DNA of 41,216 nucleotides. Origin: Rhodospirillales bacterium. Its GTDB lineage: Bacteria; Pseudomonadota; Alphaproteobacteria; Acetobacterales; Acetobacteraceae. Positions 17,103-25,110 of the stretch are shown here, one piece after another. The stretch spans positions 1 through 41,216 of the forward strand of contig JANXTF010000029.1 of NCBI GenBank assembly GCA_025352565.1, in the 5' to 3' direction. The notes under the pieces were generated by a model, which was not told where the DNA came from, made no database searches, and worked only from the letters and a program-made list of their open reading frames with translations. The number at the start of each line of letters is the position of its first letter. Positions within the stretch are counted from its first letter, which is position 1. The position numbers and the translations under genes are program-made.

Positions 17103-18044
17103 TCAGAACAGCAGCCCCTTGCGCAGCATCCCGTGGATGCCCTTCTCGCCGTTCACCGTCTGGGTCACGTGGAAATCCACCGCGAGCGAGCAGAACTGAT
17201 ACGCCTCCTCGCGGGACAGATTGCTGCGCGCGCAGATGAAGGCGATCATTTGGCGCAACGCCTGCTTCATGGCGAGGTCGAGATCCTCGTTCATGCCCAT
17301 GCTGATGAAATGCGTGGCGGTTTCGGCCCGGGGGTATCGCATCGCCTCCCCCGCCTTCTTGTGCAGCACGAAGGTGAAGGTGCCGGTGAGACAGGTTTCC
17401 AGCGCGTTGATGCACACCTCGCCATCGCCCTGCACGCCGTGGCCGTCGCCGCAGGAGAACAGCGCGCCGGGCGCCCAGACCGGCAGGAACAGGCTGGCGC
17501 CGGCGCCGACCTCCTTGTTGTCGAGGTTGCCGCCGTGTTCGCGCGGCTGGACGGTGGAAATGGTGCCGTAGTTGGGCGGGGGCGCCACGCCCATGACGCC
17601 GAAGAACGGGGCGAGCTTGAGTTCGACGCCATAGGGCAGCTTGCAGGTCCGGGCGGCCCGGTCGATCGGGATGTGAGTGAGGAAGCGGTTGGGGAAATCC
17701 TCCGGCAGCGTGCCGGCGAGCGGGCGGAAGCCGCAGAAGCCCCAGTCCGTGCCGAATTCGATGCGGTCAATCCGCACCTCCAGCGTGTCGCCTGGCATGG
17801 CGCCCTCGATCGCGACCGGGCCGGTGATGAGGTGGCCGGGCGCGCGCGGCAGGTTCGAGGCATGTACGGCGGCCAGGCCGGGCGGAATGGCGAAACCTGA
17901 GCCGGCCGGCGGCATGACCTCGGGCGTGCCAGTGACGCATTCGATTTCCACGGTCTCGCCGGACTTCACGGTCAGCACGGGCGGGATGGCGGCGTCGAAG
18001 ATGCCCCAGCGGATGGTCTCGGGCGTCGCGGCGATATGGTGCAT
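17103..18044 (-). CDS. Acetamidase/formamidase family protein
   Basis: This 313-residue FmdA/AmdA-family amidohydrolase carries the family motif around GDGHGVQGDGEVC, plus GHLITGPVAIEGAMPGDTLE and FGTDWGFCGFRPL. Characterised members hydrolyse formamide or acetamide to ammonia and the acid. It begins eight bases after mtnC and so sits at the end of a methionine-salvage gene run, an uncommon placement that hints at an amide substrate tied to that pathway or to nitrogen recovery. The exact substrate is not predictable. No signal peptide; cytoplasmic. Confidence 0.85.
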   Translation of the reverse strand: MHHIAATPETIRWGIFDAAIPPVLTVKSGETVEIECVTGTPEVMPPAGSGFAIPPGLAAVHASNLPRAPGHLITGPVAIEGAMPGDTLEVRIDRIEFGTDWGFCGFRPLAGTLPEDFPNRFLTHIPIDRAARTCKLPYGVELKLAPFFGVMGVAPPPNYGTISTVQPREHGGNLDNKEVGAGASLFLPVWAPGALFSCGDGHGVQGDGEVCINALETCLTGTFTFVLHKKAGEAMRYPRAETATHFISMGMNEDLDLAMKQALRQMIAFICARSNLSREEAYQFCSLAVDFHVTQTVNGEKGIHGMLRKGLLF

Positions 18045-18052
18045 GGAGTCTC

Positions 18053-18727
18053 TCAGGTGAGGGCTTCGATGACGGTGAAGTCGGACGCGGTGGGATGACG
18101 GTCGGACGCCACCGTGCCGTCGGCCGCGCGCACCAACTGACAGGTGCGCAGGCCGGCGGCGGCGGCGGCGTCGAGTTCGTCCTCGACGTCGGACAGAAAA
18201 AGCACCTCGACCGGGGGCAGGTTCATGCCGATGGCGAGGCGGCCATAGCTGTCTGGCTCGCGCTTGCCGCCCACGCGGGTATCGAAGAAGCCGCCGAACA
18301 GGTCCACGAGGTCGCCGGCGACGGAGTGGCCGAAGATGAGCTTCTGCGCGGCGACGGAGCCGGAGGAATACACGAACAGGCGCAGGCCGGCCTTGTTCCA
18401 GCGGCGGAGCGCGGGGGCGACATCGGGATAAAGCTCGCCCCGGAGTTCGCCCGAGGCGTAGCCCGCCTTCCAGATCATGCCCTGGAGCGCCTTCAGCGGC
18501 GTCACCTTGGCGTCGGCATCCATCCAGCGCCGCAGAGTGGCCAATTCCGGGCCGGACTCCATGCGCCGCACTTCGGCCAGTTCGTGCGCCACGGCCTGGT
18601 CGGTTGCCTGATCCGCCAGGAAAGCTTCGAGGTGGGCGCGGGCATAGGGAAACAGGACGTCATGGACGAAGGCGATCGGCGTGGTGGTGCCCTCGATGTC
18701 GATCAGCAATGCCACTGGCGGGAGCAT
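18053..18727 (-). CDS. mtnC: Enolase-phosphatase E1, methionine salvage
   Basis: A 224-residue HAD-superfamily enzyme that enolises and dephosphorylates 2,3-diketo-5-methylthiopentyl-1-phosphate to the acireductone. The nucleophile motif IDIEGTTTPIAFVHDVLFPY is diagnostic of MtnC, with later HAD motifs YSSGSVAAQKLIFGHS and FLSDVEDELDAAAAAG. Length fits the family. It starts three bases after the mtnD stop. The product is the substrate of MtnD, encoded just upstream. Confidence 0.95.
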   Translation of the reverse strand: MLPPVALLIDIEGTTTPIAFVHDVLFPYARAHLEAFLADQATDQAVAHELAEVRRMESGPELATLRRWMDADAKVTPLKALQGMIWKAGYASGELRGELYPDVAPALRRWNKAGLRLFVYSSGSVAAQKLIFGHSVAGDLVDLFGGFFDTRVGGKREPDSYGRLAIGMNLPPVEVLFLSDVEDELDAAAAAGLRTCQLVRAADGTVASDRHPTASDFTVIEALT

Positions 18728-18730
18728 GGA

Positions 18731-19270
18731 TCAGCTCGCGGGGAAGCGTTCATGGACCGGGTCGCCGGTGTATTCCGGCACCCAGCCCGACATGTCGGTG
18801 AACACACGCAGCGCGGTAAAGAACGGCTTTTCTCCGGCGTCGAACCAGTGGCGGGTGTTTTTCGGCACGCTGATGAGATCGCCCTGGGTGCAATGGGCGT
18901 CATAAATGCGCCCCCCCACATGCATGATGAAATTGCCCGCGCCGTGGACGAAGAAACGCACCTCGTCCTCGGAATGGATGTGCTCCGAGAGGAATTTCCG
19001 CCGCAGTGCCGGGGCGGCCGGATTGTCGGGGGTGAGCTTGATGACATCGGCCGAGCCCGCGCCGCTGGTGCCCATGAGGGTGTCGAGATAGGGGCGGTAG
19101 GCCGCGAGAATCGTCTCGGGCGCATCGTCCGGCGAGAGCGTGACCGGGCTGTCCCACCGCTCGAAGCGCACGCCGATGGGAGCCAGGCGAGCCGCCATCT
19201 CGGCGGGTTCCTCGGTGACGCTCTCGGGACGGCCGGGGGCGTCGTCGGGGTAGATCGTGAGGCGGCTCAT
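18731..19270 (-). CDS. mtnD: Acireductone dioxygenase, methionine salvage
   Basis: A 179-residue cupin that oxidises the acireductone to 2-keto-4-methylthiobutyrate plus formate (Fe form), or to methylthiopropionate, CO and formate (Ni form). The metal ligands are visible as H-x-H-x(4)-E-type spacing in SEHIHSEDEVRFFVHG and the distal histidine in PKNTRHWFD. The ATG overlaps the mtnB stop (ATGA). Which metal is used cannot be read from sequence. Formate release is of interest given the formamidase-family gene downstream. Confidence 0.95.
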   Translation of the reverse strand: MSRLTIYPDDAPGRPESVTEEPAEMAARLAPIGVRFERWDSPVTLSPDDAPETILAAYRPYLDTLMGTSGAGSADVIKLTPDNPAAPALRRKFLSEHIHSEDEVRFFVHGAGNFIMHVGGRIYDAHCTQGDLISVPKNTRHWFDAGEKPFFTALRVFTDMSGWVPEYTGDPVHERFPAS

Positions 19271-19884
19271 CGCAACTTCCTTCTCTCGAGCTCGCAGGCG
19301 AGCAGGAATTCCAGCCCTTCGAGGCGCGCGAGAGCGAGCTTCATGTCGGGTGCCCATACATAGACGCCATGGCCCCGGATCAGATAGCCCGGCGTGCTTG
19401 CGGACAGCCGGGGTTCGATGGCGGTGGCCAAGCGGGCGATGTCCTGGTCGTTGGCGAACACGGGGACGCGGATGGCGGCGTCATGCGTGGTCTGGCGCGC
19501 GAAAATCTTCTGCACCTCGTAACCGGCCAGCACGAGGTCGCCGGCCAGGGCCATGCCCAGCACGGTGGCGGCGACCGAGTGGCCGTGCAGGACGGCGCCC
19601 GTGTCGGGGAACCGGCGGTAGAGCTGGCAATGCAGCAGGGTCTCGGCGCTGGGCCGCGCGCCCGGCGTTAGGGGCGCCCCGTCCAGCGACACCTCCATCG
19701 GATCGTCCGGCGTGAGGAAACCCTTGTGGTCGCCGCTGCGGGTGATGGCGATGCGGCCATCGCCCAGCCGGACGCTGATGTTGCCGGCGGTGGCGGGCAC
19801 CCAGCCGCGCGCATCCATGCGGCGGCCGGCCTCGACGATGGCCGCGACCGCCTGTTGCGATGTCGCCGCCTGTTGCGATGTCAT
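19267..19884 (-). CDS. mtnB: Methylthioribulose-1-phosphate dehydratase, methionine salvage
   Basis: A 205-residue class-II-aldolase-fold zinc enzyme that dehydrates methylthioribulose-1-phosphate. Family features are GWVPATAGNISVRLGDGRIA, PSAETLLHCQLYRRFP, VLHGHSVAATVL (zinc histidines) and YLIRGHGVYVWAPD. The first eleven residues are a direct duplication (TSQQA twice) encoded by an 18-bp tandem repeat. The chosen ATG is 22 bases after tatA. MtnA, MtnK or MtnP are not in this window, so the front part of the pathway must be encoded elsewhere. Confidence 0.93.
   Translation of the reverse strand: MTSQQAATSQQAVAAIVEAGRRMDARGWVPATAGNISVRLGDGRIAITRSGDHKGFLTPDDPMEVSLDGAPLTPGARPSAETLLHCQLYRRFPDTGAVLHGHSVAATVLGMALAGDLVLAGYEVQKIFARQTTHDAAIRVPVFANDQDIARLATAIEPRLSASTPGYLIRGHGVYVWAPDMKLALARLEGLEFLLACELERRKLR
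19850..19882. repeat. 18-bp tandem duplication at the mtnB start
   Basis: GCCTGTTGCGATGTC occurs at 19850-19864 and again at 19868-19882 on the plus strand (period 18). It duplicates the codons right after the mtnB start, giving a repeated TSQQA at the N-terminus. The frame is kept. Confidence 0.85.
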
Positions 19885-19906
19885 TGTCGCAGGGCGGCCG
19901 AAAGGC

Positions 19907-20155
19907 TCAGACTCGCGGGGTGGCCGTGGTCTGGTTCACCGGGCCGGTGGCATGGACGCCGGGTGCCGCGATGGACCCCGCCGGCTTGTCGGCACCGGCT
20001 TCCATCGACGCGTCGGTATCCTCTGCCATGTTCTTCTTGAACGACTTGATGCCCTTCGCGAAGTCGCCCATCAGATGGCTCACCTTGCCGCTGCCGAACA
20101 GCAGCAGAACGACCAGCAGCACCACCATCCAGTGCCAAATGCTGAAACTACCCAT
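19907..20155 (-). CDS. tatA: Sec-independent protein translocase subunit TatA
   Basis: This 82-residue protein has an N-terminal membrane helix ([18 protein letters not shown]), the FGSGK hinge and an amphipathic helix [20 protein letters not shown], exactly the TatA layout. TatA multimers form the variable-size pore of the Tat pathway for folded proteins. A strong ribosome site GGAGG precedes the ATG, and longer upstream starts are unnecessary. No tatB or tatC is adjacent; it sits alone upstream of mtnB, 22 bases apart, so it is probably co-transcribed with the salvage genes. Confidence 0.93.
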   Translation of the reverse strand: MGSFSIWHWMVVLLVVLLLFGSGKVSHLMGDFAKGIKSFKKNMAEDTDASMEAGADKPAGSIAAPGVHATGPVNQTTATPRV

Positions 20156-20263
20156 AGCTTCCTCCAAACGGGGCCATTGCGCCTGAGCCCGGCCCCATAG
20201 CGCAGGATGTGGCCCGGCCAAGGCGCCGATGCAAGCGATGTTTCGGAGCCGGGCACATGCCGC

Positions 20264-20842
20264 TCAGCCGCCGACCAGCCGGGCGCGAGGCGGCGCCCTG
20301 CTCCGCGACGAAATCGCCAGTTGCACAGCCGGCCTGGTGGCGCGGGCAAGTTCGGCCCGGGTGGCCGGGCGGGCGGGGAGCACGAAGCCGTAGGCGGCGT
20401 ATTCGTGGGAGCCGAGCTGGTTCACCGGCGGATACCAGACGCGCACGGCGGTCCAGTCGTTGCGTTCGGACACGTCGACCACCAGTTGATCCTCGTCCAG
20501 CGTGCCCGGCACCCAGTTCGCCTGGATCACCTCGATCTGGCGCGGCGCCAGCAGGCGGGACACCACCGAGACGTGGCCCGACGGCAGGCGTCCGGAGCGG
20601 CGGAACACCAGCACGCCGCCGAGCACGGGGGACTGGCCGCGCGCGTAGCGGCCCTCCGAGCCGTCCCACCAGCTTGCCGCGTCGCCATAGAGCGCGATGC
20701 CGGAGAGTTCGCGGGCGAAGGGAGCGCATTCGAGGCCGGCATGGCGGGTGGAGTTGCCCGCGTCGCGGAGGCCGGGCTGGCCCGAGGCGCAGCCGGCCAC
20801 CGCAAGCAAGAACATCAAACCTGAAAGCCGTTTGCGGACCAT
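20264..20842 (-). CDS. CHAP-domain lipoprotein
   Basis: This 192-residue exported lipoprotein has signal MVRKRLSGLMFLLAVAGC with lipobox VAGC (lipidated C18). The mature part matches a CHAP (NlpC/P60-like) amidase/peptidase: catalytic cysteine C39 in LECAPFAREL, histidine H90 in SGHVSVVS and polar residue N109 in QANW. Such enzymes usually cut peptidoglycan peptides. There is no clear ribosome site, and a TTATAG -10-like element ends only seven bases before the start codon, so the message may be leaderless. It faces the PhyH gene divergently across 170 bases. Confidence 0.8.
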   Translation of the reverse strand: MVRKRLSGLMFLLAVAGCASGQPGLRDAGNSTRHAGLECAPFARELSGIALYGDAASWWDGSEGRYARGQSPVLGGVLVFRRSGRLPSGHVSVVSRLLAPRQIEVIQANWVPGTLDEDQLVVDVSERNDWTAVRVWYPPVNQLGSHEYAAYGFVLPARPATRAELARATRPAVQLAISSRSRAPPRARLVGG

Positions 20843-21012
20843 ATTGGGCCTATAACACGAGGGTATTGCGGCAAACCCTGGAAATCGACCGACAAAGCGG
20901 ACGATGACGCGGATTGCAACGTCGGTGTGCGGCGGCGGTCACGTTTGCTCTTTGTCGGCTGTGCGAACAATCTGGCGCCCAAGACCGCCCCGCCACGAAG
21001 TGGACCCGATCC

Positions 21013-21957
21013 ATGCCCGGCCTGTTCCTGCAACCCAACGCCGCCGCCACGATTTCGGCCATGGCGCTCGATCCGGTGGTGAAAAAGCACGCGCTGGACG
21101 TGATCCTGAAGGGCTACACCGTGATTCCGGCCGCGTTCAGCGCCGCGCGCTGCGCCGAGACGATCGCCCGTTTCCGCGAATTCGAGCGCGCCAACGCGGC
21201 GATCTTCGCCGCCAACCGCGACGCGCGCGGGCATTACCCGCGCATCGTGAACCTGCACACGGTGATGCCGGACCTGACCCACCTGTTCACCGACAACCGC
21301 ACGACGCTCGCGGTGCAGGACGTGCTGTTCGGCGCGCCGGTCTGTCTCTACACATCGCTGTTCTACGAAACCGGCTCCCAGCAGCCGCTCCACCGGGACA
21401 CGCCGGTGTTCTCGACCCGCCCGGAATATCTGTATTTCGGCACCACGGTCTATCTGGAGCCGGCGGGGGCGGAGAATGGCTGCCTGGAGGTGATGGAGTT
21501 CGGCCACCTGATGAAGGAGCTGGACCGTGAGGCCATGGCCAAGGCGCGCTATGGCTCGCTCGACGCGCTGCCCGACATGGATGACGCGATTTGGAACGAG
21601 TATCAGGACCGGGTGGCCGCGAACGGAAAGGGCCGGGGGCTTTCCGTGCGGGCGCTGCATGTGGATGCGGGCGACACGGTGATATGGCATCCCCAACTCC
21701 CCCATGGCGGCAGCCCGATCCGCGACAAGTCGCGCACGCGGTTCAGCCTGGTGATGCATGTAACGCCCGAGGGCGTGCCGGTGTATCACCAGAAGGCGTT
21801 CTTCAACCCGAGCGAGCCGCTGCCCGAGGTGGCGCCGTGGCCGTACGTGACGGTGCGGGACCGCAGGGTCGCGGATTTCCGGCATGGCGTGGGGTTCGGG
21901 CATACCGCCGCCTACCGGCTGGACGAGTTCCGGGCGGCGGAGACGGCGGCGGCGTGA
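21013..21957 (+). CDS. Phytanoyl-CoA dioxygenase (PhyH) family protein
   Basis: This 314-residue Fe(II)/2OG oxygenase has the iron ligands H127 and D129 in LHRDTPVFSTRP and H231 in PHGGSPIRDKSRTRFS, where the arginine after the histidine likely binds 2-oxoglutarate. Family members hydroxylate very diverse small molecules, so the substrate is open. Two in-frame ATG codons are possible (21013 and 21061) and neither has a good ribosome site. The gene lies 126 bases upstream of a Liv-type ABC importer in the same direction and may act on the imported compound, but co-transcription is not certain. Confidence 0.82.
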   Translation: MPGLFLQPNAAATISAMALDPVVKKHALDVILKGYTVIPAAFSAARCAETIARFREFERANAAIFAANRDARGHYPRIVNLHTVMPDLTHLFTDNRTTLAVQDVLFGAPVCLYTSLFYETGSQQPLHRDTPVFSTRPEYLYFGTTVYLEPAGAENGCLEVMEFGHLMKELDREAMAKARYGSLDALPDMDDAIWNEYQDRVAANGKGRGLSVRALHVDAGDTVIWHPQLPHGGSPIRDKSRTRFSLVMHVTPEGVPVYHQKAFFNPSEPLPEVAPWPYVTVRDRRVADFRHGVGFGHTAAYRLDEFRAAETAAA

Positions 21958-22083
21958 CAGGCAGCAGATTGAGTGGGCGGAGAGTCGCGCGACCGCCGTG
22001 ACCGGGTTGGATCGGCGTTGCCGCTTTCCGCCCCCGATATTTCATGTTTCAGTTGCCTCATCGAATTTTGGAGCAGGTGGATC

Positions 22084-23232
22084 ATGAAGCAGCTTCTCGG
22101 GGCCACGGCCCTTTCGCTCACGCTGGCCGCCGGCGCGCAGGCGCAAGGTCTCAAGATCGGCGTGATCGCGACGCTGTCCGGGCCGCAGGCGACGCTGGGG
22201 GAGCAGATCCGCGACGGGTTTCAGGCGGGGATCGACAGCCTGGGCGGCAAGCTCGGGGGAGCCGCGGTCGATCTCACGGTGATCGACGACGAGCTGAAGC
22301 CGGATGTCGCGGTGACAAAAATCCGCGGCTACCTGGAATCCGGCAAGGTCGATTACGTGATCGGCCCGGTGTTCAGCGTGGTGATGGCCGCGATCTTCAA
22401 GCCGGTAACGGGGGCGGGGGCGTTCCTGATCAGCCCGAACGCCGGATTGTCCACCTTCGCGGGCAAGGCCTGCTCGAAGGATCTGTTCGTCACCAGCTAC
22501 CAGAACGACCAGCCGCATTCCGTGTCGGGCCAGTTCGCCACCGACCAGGGCTACAAGCGCGCCTTTATCATCGCGCCCAATTATCAGGCTGGGCGCGACG
22601 CGCTGACCGGCTTCAAGAGCCGCTACAAGGGCGAGGTGGTCAGCGAGGACTACGTGCCGCTGGCGCAGATGGACCTGCAATCCGAGATCGCCAAGATCGC
22701 GGCGGCCAAACCCGACGTGGTGTTCGTGTTCCTGCCCGGCGGCCTCGGCATCAACTTTGTCAAGCAGTACCGCGCGGCGGGGCTGACGACCATTCCGGTG
22801 CTTTCGACGTTCACTGTGGACGAGAGCACGCTGCCGGCGGAGGGCGATGCGGCGATCGGGTTCTATTCGGGCACCAATTGGGCACCGAACATGGACAATG
22901 CCGCGAACAAGAAGTTCGTGGCGGCGTTCGAGGCGAAATACAAATACGTGCCGGGCACCTACGCGGCGCAGGCCTATGACACGGCGCTGCTGGTCGACGG
23001 CGCGGTGCGCGCGGCGGGCGGCACCGACCACGACAAGCTGCGGGCGGCGATGGAGAAGGCGCCGTTCCAGTCGGTTCGCGGCGGCTTCAGGTTCGGGGTG
23101 AATCACTACCCTGTGCAGGATTTCTATCTGGCCCAGGTCGCCAAGCGGCCGGACGGGAAGTTGCAGACCGAAATCCAGAAGAAGGTGCTGACGGCGGACG
23201 TGGATACCTACGCGGCCGAATGCAAGATGTAG
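22084..23232 (+). CDS. Branched-chain amino acid-type ABC transporter, periplasmic substrate-binding protein
   Basis: This 382-residue type I periplasmic binding protein of the LivJ/Peripla_BP_6 class has signal peptide MKQLLGATALSLTLAAGAQA. The N-terminus of the mature domain, LKIGVIATLSGPQATLGEQI, is typical of the family. It is followed by matching permease and ATPase genes. Liv-type binding proteins of alphaproteobacteria bind amino acids, amides, or aromatic and keto acids, so the ligand cannot be assigned by family alone. AGGTGG precedes the ATG. A strong hairpin lies between this gene and the next. Confidence 0.9.
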   Translation: MKQLLGATALSLTLAAGAQAQGLKIGVIATLSGPQATLGEQIRDGFQAGIDSLGGKLGGAAVDLTVIDDELKPDVAVTKIRGYLESGKVDYVIGPVFSVVMAAIFKPVTGAGAFLISPNAGLSTFAGKACSKDLFVTSYQNDQPHSVSGQFATDQGYKRAFIIAPNYQAGRDALTGFKSRYKGEVVSEDYVPLAQMDLQSEIAKIAAAKPDVVFVFLPGGLGINFVKQYRAAGLTTIPVLSTFTVDESTLPAEGDAAIGFYSGTNWAPNMDNAANKKFVAAFEAKYKYVPGTYAAQAYDTALLVDGAVRAAGGTDHDKLRAAMEKAPFQSVRGGFRFGVNHYPVQDFYLAQVAKRPDGKLQTEIQKKVLTADVDTYAAECKM

Positions 23233-23242
23233 TGGGGGGCAG

Positions 23243-23274
23243 CTTCCGCCCTCCCCTCGAAGCGAGGGCGGAAG
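23243..23274 (+). promoter_or_regulatory. Hairpin between binding-protein and permease genes, overlapping the livH ribosome site
   Basis: CTTCCGCCCTC (23243-23253) pairs perfectly with GAGGGCGGAAG (23264-23274), 11 pairs with a 10-base loop. The right arm, purine rich and ending four bases before the livH GTG, contains the only plausible ribosome-binding sequence. Such a structure would protect the binding-protein message and lower permease translation. Confidence 0.65.
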
Positions 23275-23278
23275 TCAG

Positions 23279-24193
23279 GTGACTCTCCTCATCGTCCAGG
23301 CGCTCAACGGGGCGCAGCTCGGGATGCTGCTGTTCCTGATCGCGGCGGGGCTGACGCTGGTGTTCGGGGTGATGAACTTCGTCAACCTGGCCCATGGCGT
23401 GCAGTACATGATCGGCGCCTATCTCGGTGTCAGCTTCGCGTTGCTGACGGGGAGTTTCTGGGCGGGGCTGGTGCTGGCGTCGCTCACGGCGGGCGCGTTC
23501 GGGCTGCTGCTCGAATGGCTGATCTTCCGGCATCTGTACAAGCGCGGCGAGCTCGATCAGGTGCTGGCGACGTTCGGCGTCATCCTGTCGCTGAACGAGG
23601 GCACGCGGCTGATCTGGGGGTCCAACCCGCTGGAACTGCCGATGCCGGATTTGCTCTCGGGGTCGTTCCAACTGGTCGAGGGGCTGCGCTACCCGGTGTA
23701 TCGGGTGGCGGTGATGGCGGCGGGCCTGCTGGTCGCGCTGGCGTTGGCGCTGGTGGTGAACCGGACGCGGATCGGGATGCTGATCCGCGCCGGGGCCAGC
23801 AATGGCCCGATGGTGTCGGCGCTGGGCGTGGACATCATGCGGCTGTTCCGCGTGGTGTTCGGCGTGGGCGCGATGATGGCGGGGTTCGCCGGCGTGCTGG
23901 CCGCGCCGTTGGTTTCGGTGGAGCCGGGGATGGGGGAAAACCTGCTGATCCTCGCCTTCGTGGTCATCGTGATCGGCGGCGTGGGCTCGATCAGGGGGGC
24001 GTTCGTGGCCGCCGTGATCGTGGGCCTGGTCGATACGCTGGGCCGATCGCTCATCACCGACGCGGCCCAGGCGGCGCTGAGCGGGCCGGCCTCGGCGCGG
24101 GTGGGTCCGGCGGTGGCGTCGATGCTGATCTATCTGGTGATGGCGGCCGTGCTCGCGGTGAAGCCGGCCGGGCTGTTCGCGGCGCGGACGTGA
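23279..24193 (+). CDS. Liv-type ABC transporter permease, LivH class
   Basis: A 304-residue inner-membrane permease with about eight helices. LivH hallmarks are visible: GLTLVFGVMNFVNLAHGVQY near the N-terminus, ALGVDIMRLFRVVFGVGAMM, and FVVIVIGGVGSIRGAFVAAV near the C-terminus. It pairs with the LivM-class permease to form the translocation pore. The GTG start is four bases after the hairpin. Its stop overlaps the next start codon (GTGA). Confidence 0.93.
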   Translation: MTLLIVQALNGAQLGMLLFLIAAGLTLVFGVMNFVNLAHGVQYMIGAYLGVSFALLTGSFWAGLVLASLTAGAFGLLLEWLIFRHLYKRGELDQVLATFGVILSLNEGTRLIWGSNPLELPMPDLLSGSFQLVEGLRYPVYRVAVMAAGLLVALALALVVNRTRIGMLIRAGASNGPMVSALGVDIMRLFRVVFGVGAMMAGFAGVLAAPLVSVEPGMGENLLILAFVVIVIGGVGSIRGAFVAAVIVGLVDTLGRSLITDAAQAALSGPASARVGPAVASMLIYLVMAAVLAVKPAGLFAART

Positions 24194-25110
24194 AGTTCGT
24201 CGTGCCCGTCGCGATCTTCGTGGCGCTCGCGCTGATCCCGCTGCTGGCGGCGGTGGGCGTGCATGTCCCCGGCATCGTGACGCTGATCGCCAGCCGGGTG
24301 ATGATCTTCGCGCTGGCGGCGATGAGCCTCGACCTCATCATGGGCATCGGCGGATTGCCGAGCTTCGGCCATGCGGCACCCGTCGCGATCGGCGCCTACG
24401 CGGTGGCGGTGTGCGACGCGGCGGGCGTGCAGGCGGCGGCGGCGGTGATTCCCGCCGCGCTGGCGGCGGCGGGATTGTTCGCCCTGGCGACCGGGGCGGT
24501 CGCGTTGCGGACGCGCGGCGTGAACTTCATCATGATTACGCTGGCCTTCGCGCAGATGGTGTATTTCGCCACCGGTTCGCTGGCCGATTACGGCGGCGAT
24601 GACGGCTACACCCTGTCCGCCCGCACCACGGTGTTCGGCCTCGATCTTCTGGACGCGAAGCGCATCTACCTGACCACATTGGTGGTGCTGATCGCGGTTT
24701 ACGTGCTGTTGCGGGTGATCGCGGCCTCGCGCTTCGGGCGCGCGCTGGCCGCGATCCGGCAAAACCGCGGGCGGGTGCAGGCATTGGGCATCGACGCTTT
24801 CGCCATCGAGTTGGCGGCACTGGTGATCGCCGCCATGATCGCGGCATTGGCCGGCGTGCTGATGGCCAACCAGGCGGAGTTCGTGTCGCCCGCCTATGCC
24901 GCCTGGGGGCGGTCGGGCGAGCTGATGGTGATGGTGATCCTGGGTGGCCTCGGCACGCTGCATGGCGCGGTGATCGGAGCCGCGATCGTGGTTCTGGCCG
25001 AGGAAGGCCTCGGTGCCGTCACGCAGCATTGGCCGCTGGTGCTGGGGCCGTTCCTGGTGCTGGCGGTGCTGTTCTTCCGCCACGGCATCGTGGGCGGCGC
25101 GCGGCGATGA
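24190..25110 (+). CDS. Liv-type ABC transporter permease, LivM class
   Basis: A 306-residue permease partner of the preceding gene. Typical LivM elements are LAAMSLDLIMGIGGLPSFGH, RTRGVNFIMITLAFAQMVYF, ASRFGRALAAIRQN and VMVILGGLGTLHGAVIGAAI. It starts with a GTG overlapping the upstream stop and ends overlapping the ATPase start, so the whole importer is one translationally coupled operon. Confidence 0.93.
   Translation: MKFVVPVAIFVALALIPLLAAVGVHVPGIVTLIASRVMIFALAAMSLDLIMGIGGLPSFGHAAPVAIGAYAVAVCDAAGVQAAAAVIPAALAAAGLFALATGAVALRTRGVNFIMITLAFAQMVYFATGSLADYGGDDGYTLSARTTVFGLDLLDAKRIYLTTLVVLIAVYVLLRVIAASRFGRALAAIRQNRGRVQALGIDAFAIELAALVIAAMIAALAGVLMANQAEFVSPAYAAWGRSGELMVMVILGGLGTLHGAVIGAAIVVLAEEGLGAVTQHWPLVLGPFLVLAVLFFRHGIVGGARR

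Noticed and set aside
21986-21995. GTCGCGCGAC palindrome before the binding-protein gene
   Set aside because: A 10-bp GC-rich palindrome is frequent by chance in a genome of this composition.
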